A stretch of DNA of 11,995 bases from Rhodospirillales bacterium (GTDB lineage Bacteria > Pseudomonadota > Alphaproteobacteria > Rhodospirillales > Casp-alpha2), in contig JANRAT010000007.1 of assembly GCA_030727885.1 (NCBI GenBank), positions 1 to 11,995 of the forward strand. The letters are read 5' to 3'. The notes beneath the pieces are model-generated. The model worked only from the letters and a program-made list of their open reading frames with translations, did no database searches and had not been told where the DNA came from. Every line of letters starts with the position of its first letter. Positions within the stretch are counted from its first letter, which is position 1. Below are positions 7,110-11,995 of the stretch, in pieces. The translations under genes were made by a program, and so were the position numbers.

Positions 7110-7114
7110 ACGCT

Positions 7115-8062
7115 GTGAGTTCACTTCTGGCTAAGAAAGTTCTGGTAACCGGGGGTGCCGGATTTATCGGCTCACACCTGTGCGAGCGGCTTGTCGCACG
7201 CGGCAATGACGTGCTTTGCGTCGATAACTTCTTCACCGGCGCCAAAGCCAATGTCGCGCATCTGTTGCAAGCCAAGAACTTCGAATTGCTGCGCCACGAC
7301 GTAACCTTTCCGTTGTTTGTCGAAATCGACGAAATCTACAATCTGGCCTGCCCGGCGTCGCCGGTGCATTACCAGTATGACCCGGTACAGACCACCAAAA
7401 CCAGCGTGCATGGCGCGATCAACATGCTGGGGCTGGCCAAGCGCACCAATGCAAAGATTCTGCAGGCCTCGACCAGCGAGGTCTATGGCGACCCGGAAGT
7501 CCATCCGCAAACCGAAGATTACAAGGGCAATGTCAATCCGATCGGTCCGCGCGCCTGCTATGACGAAGGCAAGCGCTGCGCCGAAACCCTGTTCTTTGAT
7601 TATTATCGCCAGCACAAGCTGAACATTCGTGTTTGCCGGATTTTCAACACTTATGGCCCGCGCATGCACCCGGAAGACGGTCGTGTCGTGTCGAACTTCA
7701 TCATGCAGGCAATCAGAGGTGAGCCGATCACACTGTATGGCGACGGCTCGCAAACCCGTTCGTTCTGTTTTGTCGACGATCTGGTTGAGGGCATGATGCG
7801 CCTGATGGATGCCGACGATGCCCACACCGGACCGATGAACCTCGGTAATCCCGGCGAGTACACGATCCGGCAGCTGGCTGAAACCATAGCCGAGATGACC
7901 CACTCGAAATCGGAAATCATCTTCAAGCCACTGCCCCAGGACGATCCGACCCAACGCTGCCCGGATATAACACTGGCCAAGAACGTGCTTGGATGGGAGC
8001 CGACGATCCAGCTTCGGGACGGCCTCCAGCGTACCATCGATTATTTCAAAAGCCTCTCCTGA
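7115..8062 (+). CDS. uxs: UDP-glucuronate decarboxylase (UDP-xylose synthase), SDR family
   Basis: This 315-aa cytoplasmic extended short-chain dehydrogenase is predicted to convert UDP-glucuronate to UDP-xylose with bound NAD. The Rossmann motif [10 protein letters not shown] is at residues 12-21, with VDN (Asp37) binding the NAD ribose. [13 protein letters not shown] near 78-90 is characteristic of UXS proteins. The catalytic set is visible as STSEVYG (Thr120, Glu122) and [11 protein letters not shown] with Tyr149 and Lys153. [21 protein letters not shown] and [10 protein letters not shown] are further UXS signatures, distinguishing it from RmlB-type dehydratases and GalE. Length matches bacterial UXS. 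It opens an operon with an oxidoreductase 17 bases downstream and then gmhA and hldE, pointing to a xylose or derived pentose in LPS or another surface glycan. A 4-keto-pentose intermediate released to another enzyme is also possible. Confidence 0.9.
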   Translation: MSSLLAKKVLVTGGAGFIGSHLCERLVARGNDVLCVDNFFTGAKANVAHLLQAKNFELLRHDVTFPLFVEIDEIYNLACPASPVHYQYDPVQTTKTSVHGAINMLGLAKRTNAKILQASTSEVYGDPEVHPQTEDYKGNVNPIGPRACYDEGKRCAETLFFDYYRQHKLNIRVCRIFNTYGPRMHPEDGRVVSNFIMQAIRGEPITLYGDGSQTRSFCFVDDLVEGMMRLMDADDAHTGPMNLGNPGEYTIRQLAETIAEMTHSKSEIIFKPLPQDDPTQRCPDITLAKNVLGWEPTIQLRDGLQRTIDYFKSLS

Positions 8063-8079
8063 ACGGAGCCGTAGCGGCA

Positions 8080-10227
8080 ATGAAGCAGGTCATACAATCA
8101 AGGCGCACCGGTAAGCTGGCTCTGAAAGACGTACCGGCACAAGCGGTCCGTGCGGGCGCACTGCTGGTGCGGACCCGGGCTTCGCTGATTTCCGCCGGTA
8201 CCGAGCGGATGGTTGTCGACTTCGCCAGAAAAAGCCTCGCCGGCAAGGCTCAGGCACGGCCGGATCTGGTTCGCAAGGTGCTCGACAAGGCCAAAAAGGA
8301 AGGGCTTTGGAACACCTGGAAAACCGTCATGGCGCGCCTCGATGAGCCGTTGCCGCTGGGCTATTCGGCTGCCGGTGAAGTGATCGCCGTCGGCGCCGGC
8401 CTTGAAGGTGAATTCAGGGTCGGTGACAGGGTCGCCATGGCCGGTGCCGGGATCGCCAATCATGCCGAACTGAACACTGTGCCGCGCAATCTGGTCGCCA
8501 AGATTCCGGCCACCGTCACCGATGACGAAGCCTGCTACGCGACCCTCGGCGCGATTGCCATGCATGCGGTTCGCAATGCCAATGCCGGGTTGGGTGACGT
8601 CGTTGCGGTGATCGGCTGCGGTCTGGTCGGGCAACTGGCGATCCGCTTCCTGACGCTTGCCGGTGCCCGCGTCGTTGCCTTCGATTATGCCGAAGACCGG
8701 CTGGCCCTGGCCCTGCAGATGGGCGCAGAGCGGGCCTTGCCGCCGACCGGCGACAGTGCCGCTTTGATTGCGCCGCTGAACGGCGGCCTCGGCTGCGATG
8801 CGGTGCTGATAGCCGCCGCCACCGACAGCAGCGCACCCTTTGAATTCGCCGCCGAGATTGCTCGCGACCGCGCCCGCGTCGTCATGGTCGGCCTGACCGG
8901 GACGACCTTTCCGTATGGCCCGTTCATGCAGAAAGAGCTCAATATCATTGTCTCCAGATCCTATGGACCGGGGCGCTACGATAACGACTTCGAACAGCGC
9001 GGCGTCAAGTATCCGGAAGGCTGGGTACGCTGGACCGAGACTGAAAACCTTGCCGAGTCCCTGCGTCTGATGGATCCGGCGCGCCCCATGCGCCTCGACA
9101 TCAGCGCCCTGACCTCGCACCACTTTTCTCTGGATGACGCCGAACAAGCCTATGCGCTGGTGACCGGCGGCACGGAACGCCATCTCGGTGTGGTGCTGAG
9201 TTACCCCGATCAGGCGGAGCCGTCGGTCAGAACCATCAGCACACGACAAGTCAGGGCATCCTCCGGCGGCTGTGTGCTGGGGCTGGTCGGCGCCGGCAAT
9301 TTCGCGCGCGCGGTGCTGCTGCCGGCCTTCAAGTCGATCGGTGGCGTGCGCCTCAAGACCCTCGCCACGCAGCGCGGGGCCAGTGCCGAGCACGGGGCCG
9401 AAACACAGGGTTTCGAGTTGGCGACGACCGACAGCACCGTCGTCTTCGATGACCCGGACATCAATGCCGTGGTCATCGCCACCCGCCATGACAGCCATGC
9501 CGCAATGACCGCCGCAGCCCTGAAAGCCGGAAAATCCGTGTTCGTGGAAAAGCCGCTGGCGCTTGATATTGAACAATTGAACGGCGTGATCGACGCCCTG
9601 AATGGCGCTGACGGGTTCCTGCAGGTCGGCTTCAATCGTCGCTTCGCCCCGCAGATCGCCGAGATGATGGCGCATTTCAATAATACGGCTGGCCCCAAGG
9701 TCCTGACGCTGCGCGTCAACGGCGGGGCCATCGACGATGCGCACTGGACCCAATCCAGCGATGAAGGCGGCGGCCGCGTGCTTGGTGAGATGTGCCACTT
9801 TGTCGATCTGGCCCGGCATCTGGCGGCAAGTCCGATCAGCCATGTCCGCGCCGATGCCGCCACCACGGCGGGCAGTGCCGGTGACGATGTCATTGCCCAG
9901 CTTGGCTTTGCCGACGGCAGCATTGCCAGTATCATCTATACCGCCAGAGGCGATACCGCCCTGCCGAAAGAGCGCATCGAGATTTTCGCTGGTGGCCGTG
10001 CCGCAACGCTGGATGATTTCCGCGTCCTCAACCTTGCGGCAAACGGTCGCATGAAATCCGCGACCAAAACACAGGACAAAGGCCACAAACAACAGTTGGC
10101 GGCTTTTGTAAAAAGCGTTATCGACGGCAGTCCGTCACCCATTCCGGAATCCGAGCTGATCGAAACGGCGGCGGCAACGATCGCCGTCATCGAAAGCCTG
10201 CAGACCGGCAACCGCATAGACATGTAA
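8080..10227 (+). CDS. Two-domain oxidoreductase (MDR domain fused to Gfo/Idh/MocA domain)
   Basis: This 715-aa protein joins two NAD(P)-binding oxidoreductases. Residues about 1-350 are a medium-chain dehydrogenase (alcohol-dehydrogenase-like) with LPLGYSAAGEV near 90, GDRVAMAG, and the nucleotide site GCGLVG at 179-184 followed by an Asp-ending strand (VVAFDY). Residues about 398-715 are Gfo/Idh/MocA-type, with GAGNFAR at 404-410, VEKPLALD containing the conserved Lys491, and GEMCHFVDLARHLA carrying a candidate catalytic His. Such fusions are known as bi-domain oxidoreductases in surface-polysaccharide loci. The MDR half lacks the zinc ligands: SAGTE replaces the first Cys region, GY replaces GHE, and no four-Cys structural zinc loop is present. 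ATG 8080 is chosen because it starts the first beta strand and has GGAG 11 bases upstream. The substrate is unknown; a UDP-sugar or glycan sugar is likely from context. Confidence 0.87.
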   Translation: MKQVIQSRRTGKLALKDVPAQAVRAGALLVRTRASLISAGTERMVVDFARKSLAGKAQARPDLVRKVLDKAKKEGLWNTWKTVMARLDEPLPLGYSAAGEVIAVGAGLEGEFRVGDRVAMAGAGIANHAELNTVPRNLVAKIPATVTDDEACYATLGAIAMHAVRNANAGLGDVVAVIGCGLVGQLAIRFLTLAGARVVAFDYAEDRLALALQMGAERALPPTGDSAALIAPLNGGLGCDAVLIAAATDSSAPFEFAAEIARDRARVVMVGLTGTTFPYGPFMQKELNIIVSRSYGPGRYDNDFEQRGVKYPEGWVRWTETENLAESLRLMDPARPMRLDISALTSHHFSLDDAEQAYALVTGGTERHLGVVLSYPDQAEPSVRTISTRQVRASSGGCVLGLVGAGNFARAVLLPAFKSIGGVRLKTLATQRGASAEHGAETQGFELATTDSTVVFDDPDINAVVIATRHDSHAAMTAAALKAGKSVFVEKPLALDIEQLNGVIDALNGADGFLQVGFNRRFAPQIAEMMAHFNNTAGPKVLTLRVNGGAIDDAHWTQSSDEGGGRVLGEMCHFVDLARHLAASPISHVRADAATTAGSAGDDVIAQLGFADGSIASIIYTARGDTALPKERIEIFAGGRAATLDDFRVLNLAANGRMKSATKTQDKGHKQQLAAFVKSVIDGSPSPIPESELIETAAATIAVIESLQTGNRIDM

Positions 10228-10240
10228 GACAAACAGACTC

Positions 10241-10819
10241 ATGGACATCAAAGCCTTTTTCGACGCTGAATTTGACGAGCACGCCGACGTTACCGCGAAG
10301 ACGCGGGCAGCCTGCGCCGAAGGATTCGCTCAATTGCTTAATCGCTCGGCGGAAAGCATTCGCCATGGCGGCAAGATCATCTTCTTCGGCAACGGCGGCA
10401 GTGCTGCCGATTGTCAGCATCTGGCGACAGAACTGACGATCCGCTACAAGACCGACCGCGCGCCGATTGCCGCCATCGCCTTGACCACTGATTCATCGGC
10501 GCTGACCGCCGGCGGCAATGATCTCGGATTCGAGAATATCTTTGCCCGCCAGATCGAAGCGCTCGGCAAGCCCGGCGATGTCGCCATCGGCATTTCCACG
10601 TCGGGTAATTCCGAAAATGTGATCCGCGCCCTCAAGGTGGCGCATGATATCAACATCGTTGCCGCCGCGCTGAGCGGCAAGGACGGTGGCCGACTGGTTG
10701 GCGTTGCCGATCCGTTGATCATCGTACCGAGTGACACCACCGCGCGCATTCAGGAAATGCACATCACGCTTGGACAGATGCTGTGCGGCGCATTGGAAAT
10801 CGAACTGGGGTTGGTATAA
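10241..10819 (+). CDS. gmhA: Sedoheptulose 7-phosphate isomerase (phosphoheptose isomerase)
   Basis: This 192-aa cytoplasmic SIS-fold enzyme should convert D-sedoheptulose 7-phosphate to D-glycero-D-manno-heptose 7-phosphate, the first step to ADP-heptose for LPS core. FFGNGGSAADCQHLATEL (48-65) supplies the sugar-phosphate loop and zinc ligands His60 and Glu64. ISTSGNSENV (118-127) is the SIS phosphate site. RIQEMH (169-174) supplies Gln171. Length equals E. coli GmhA. Against E. coli GmhA as I recall it, the fourth zinc/catalytic residue, His180, aligns with Gln179 here (CAG at 10775-10777), which is unusual. ATG 10241 lies 13 bases after the preceding stop, with only a weak ribosome site. 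The next gene starts two bases after its stop, and HldE there would phosphorylate this enzyme's product. Confidence 0.93.
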   Translation: MDIKAFFDAEFDEHADVTAKTRAACAEGFAQLLNRSAESIRHGGKIIFFGNGGSAADCQHLATELTIRYKTDRAPIAAIALTTDSSALTAGGNDLGFENIFARQIEALGKPGDVAIGISTSGNSENVIRALKVAHDINIVAAALSGKDGGRLVGVADPLIIVPSDTTARIQEMHITLGQMLCGALEIELGLV

Positions 10820-10821
10820 GC

Positions 10822-11995
10822 ATGGATCGGTCGCGTCTGGTTCCCCTCGTCGAAGCCATCGAAGGCACCCACATTCTGGTGGTCGGCGACATCATGCTGG
10901 ATCGCTTTGTCAGTGGCGAGGTTGACCGCATTTCACCGGAAGCGCCGATCCCCATTCTCAGGGTCACCGGCGAAACCCGGATGCCGGGCGGTGCCGGCAA
11001 CGTCGTGCGCAATCTGGCGGCCCTTGGCGCGCGTGTAACATTTGTCGGCGTCGCCGGTGATGACACGGCCGGGCGCGAGCTTGGTGAAGCCCTTTCTGAA
11101 AGCCCGCTGGTCACTGCCCGGCTGGTTATCGATCCGTCCGCTGCAACGACCATCAAGGTCCGCTATCTGGCCGGCAATCAGCAGATGCTGCGTGCCGACT
11201 GGGAAACCGACCCGGCCATCGGGGCTGCCACCGCCGGAAAGCTGATCGAGGCCGCAACCCGAGGCATCGATGATTTCAACGCCGTGGTGCTGTCCGATTA
11301 CGACAAGGGCGTACTGGCCGGTGGCCGCGCCGCGAAAATCATTACCGCAGCCAAAGCCGCCGGTGTCCCGGTGATCGTCGATCCGAAGGGTGAAGGCTAT
11401 GATCGCTATCAGGGCGCAGATCTGATTACCCCCAATCGCAAGGAGCTGGAACAGGCGGCCAAGCTGCCTGCTAAATCCGCTCCGGACCTTGCTGCCGCAG
11501 CAACGTTATTGATCGGCAACCATGCGCTTGGCGGTTTGCTGGTGACGCAAAGTGCCGACGGCATGACGCTGGTTTCTCCGGATGGCACGTCTCATCATCT
11601 GCCGGCTGAAACCCGGGAGGTTTTCGATGTTTCCGGAGCCGGCGATACGGTTGTCGCGACCATGGCTGCAATGATCGGTGCCGGGGCTTCGCCAAAAGAT
11701 GCTGCCAGCGTTGCCAATACCGCCGCCGGCATCGTCGTCGGCAAGGTCGGCACCGCAGTATCCTACGCCGCCGAGGTGATCGCCGCCCTGCACCATCAGG
11801 ATATTTCCGATGCCGAGGCCAAGGTCCTGACCGATGCCCAGGCGGTCGAGCGCATCGCCCGCTGGCGGCGTCAGGGCTACAAGATCGGCTTTACCAACGG
11901 CTGCTTTGATCTGCTGCATCCGGGGCACGTGTCCTTGCTGAAGCAGGCGCGCGGGGCATGCGACCGGCTCGTCGTCGGGCTCAATTCCGATGCTT
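10822..11995 (+). CDS. hldE: Bifunctional heptose 7-phosphate kinase / heptose 1-phosphate adenylyltransferase (partial, runs off window)
   Basis: The frame is open from ATG 10822 to the right edge, giving 391 codons without a stop. HldE is usually about 475-490 aa, so roughly 90 C-terminal residues lie outside. Residues about 1-320 form a ribokinase-type kinase, with VVGDIMLDRF near 19, PGGAGNVVRNLAALGA near 55, SDYDKG, and DVSGAGDT ending at Thr276, where Asp275 is the catalytic base. From about 345 the nucleotidyltransferase begins, with FTNGCFDLLHPGH, in which His366-Pro-Gly-His369 is the HxGH ATP motif. The kinase phosphorylates C1 of heptose 7-phosphate, and the transferase makes ADP-heptose after GmhB removes the C7 phosphate. 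Neither GmhB nor HldD is in view. The start follows gmhA by two bases, which implies coupling. Confidence 0.95.
   Translation, partial: MDRSRLVPLVEAIEGTHILVVGDIMLDRFVSGEVDRISPEAPIPILRVTGETRMPGGAGNVVRNLAALGARVTFVGVAGDDTAGRELGEALSESPLVTARLVIDPSAATTIKVRYLAGNQQMLRADWETDPAIGAATAGKLIEAATRGIDDFNAVVLSDYDKGVLAGGRAAKIITAAKAAGVPVIVDPKGEGYDRYQGADLITPNRKELEQAAKLPAKSAPDLAAAATLLIGNHALGGLLVTQSADGMTLVSPDGTSHHLPAETREVFDVSGAGDTVVATMAAMIGAGASPKDAASVANTAAGIVVGKVGTAVSYAAEVIAALHHQDISDAEAKVLTDAQAVERIARWRRQGYKIGFTNGCFDLLHPGHVSLLKQARGACDRLVVGLNSDA

Larger units (their letters stand above)
6871..7114. other. Divergent intergenic region, EAL-like pair / glycan operon
   Basis: These 244 bases must drive transcription both ways. 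Leftward, a -35/-10 pair is visible (6940-6911). Rightward, a TATTAT hexamer (6947-6952) lacks a -35. A TTGGCC (7050-7055) with 17-base spacing to TAGTTT (7073-7078) is weak. A seven-pair stem including two wobbles (7067-7073 with 7081-7087, loop AGTTTCC) sits about 18 bases before the ribosome site of the first glycan gene and could be a leader structure. An 8-bp palindrome CGTTAACG lies at 6903-6910. No open reading frame of interest is seen. Confidence 0.5.

Noticed and set aside
7094..7114. A TTG start seven codons upstream of the chosen uxs start
   Set aside because: The GAGG ribosome site lies between TTG 7094 and GTG 7115, and the extra residues precede the first beta strand of the Rossmann fold.
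7172..8080. A 302-codon minus-strand frame opposite uxs
   Set aside because: The plus strand carries unmistakable UDP-glucuronate decarboxylase motifs throughout the same interval.
8098..10092. A 664-codon open frame on the minus strand, opposite the two-domain oxidoreductase
   Set aside because: It is entirely antisense to a gene with clear domains. Its translation is rich in Gly, Arg, His and Gln with no recognisable motif, as expected from an antisense frame in high-GC DNA.

Overview
The window looks like chromosomal DNA of a Gram-negative alphaproteobacterium, perhaps Rhodospirillales-like. This is inferred from the moderately high GC, the alphaproteobacterial flavour of CobT and MgtE, and the ADP-heptose (LPS inner core) genes. 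No rRNA, tRNA, insertion sequence, integrase, phage gene or CRISPR array is visible. Coding density is high; only two gaps exceed about 200 bp (4026-4295 and 6871-7114).

Layout. (1) 20-1042 (+): cobT, lower-ligand activation for cobalamin; any partner genes lie outside the left edge. (2) 1045-4025 (-): a tightly overlapped three-gene operon, read from right to left. It encodes a small MscS-type channel with five predicted membrane helices, a soluble MgtE-like protein (N domain plus CBS pair, no pore), and a full-length MgtE Mg2+ channel. The genes overlap by several bases, so they are probably translationally coupled. (3) 4026-4295: an intergenic region holding a striking 38-bp near-perfect palindrome. 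(4) 4296-6870 (-): two tandem paralogues of 429 and 420 aa. Each has an N-terminal module reminiscent of GGDEF, a helical linker, and a C-terminal EAL-like fold in which the catalytic motifs are replaced. (5) 6871-7114: a divergent promoter region. (6) 7115 to the right edge (+): a surface-glycan operon with UDP-glucuronate decarboxylase, a two-domain MDR/Gfo-Idh-MocA oxidoreductase, GmhA and HldE. HldE runs off the window inside its adenylyltransferase domain.

How the parts may fit. Block 6 makes nucleotide-sugar precursors: UDP-xylose or a derivative, and ADP-heptose through GmhA and HldE. The two-domain oxidoreductase probably modifies a sugar in the same surface glycan. Block 2 looks like a membrane module coupling Mg2+ or osmotic sensing to ion flux. 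Block 4 looks like a pair of non-enzymatic, c-di-GMP-type scaffold or receptor proteins. Whether blocks 2, 4 and 6 are functionally linked is inference from position only.

The most unusual items are the tandem degenerate GGDEF/EAL-like pair, the pore-less MgtE paralogue embedded between an MscS-type channel and MgtE, the 38-bp palindrome, and a Gln in place of a usual zinc/catalytic His in GmhA.
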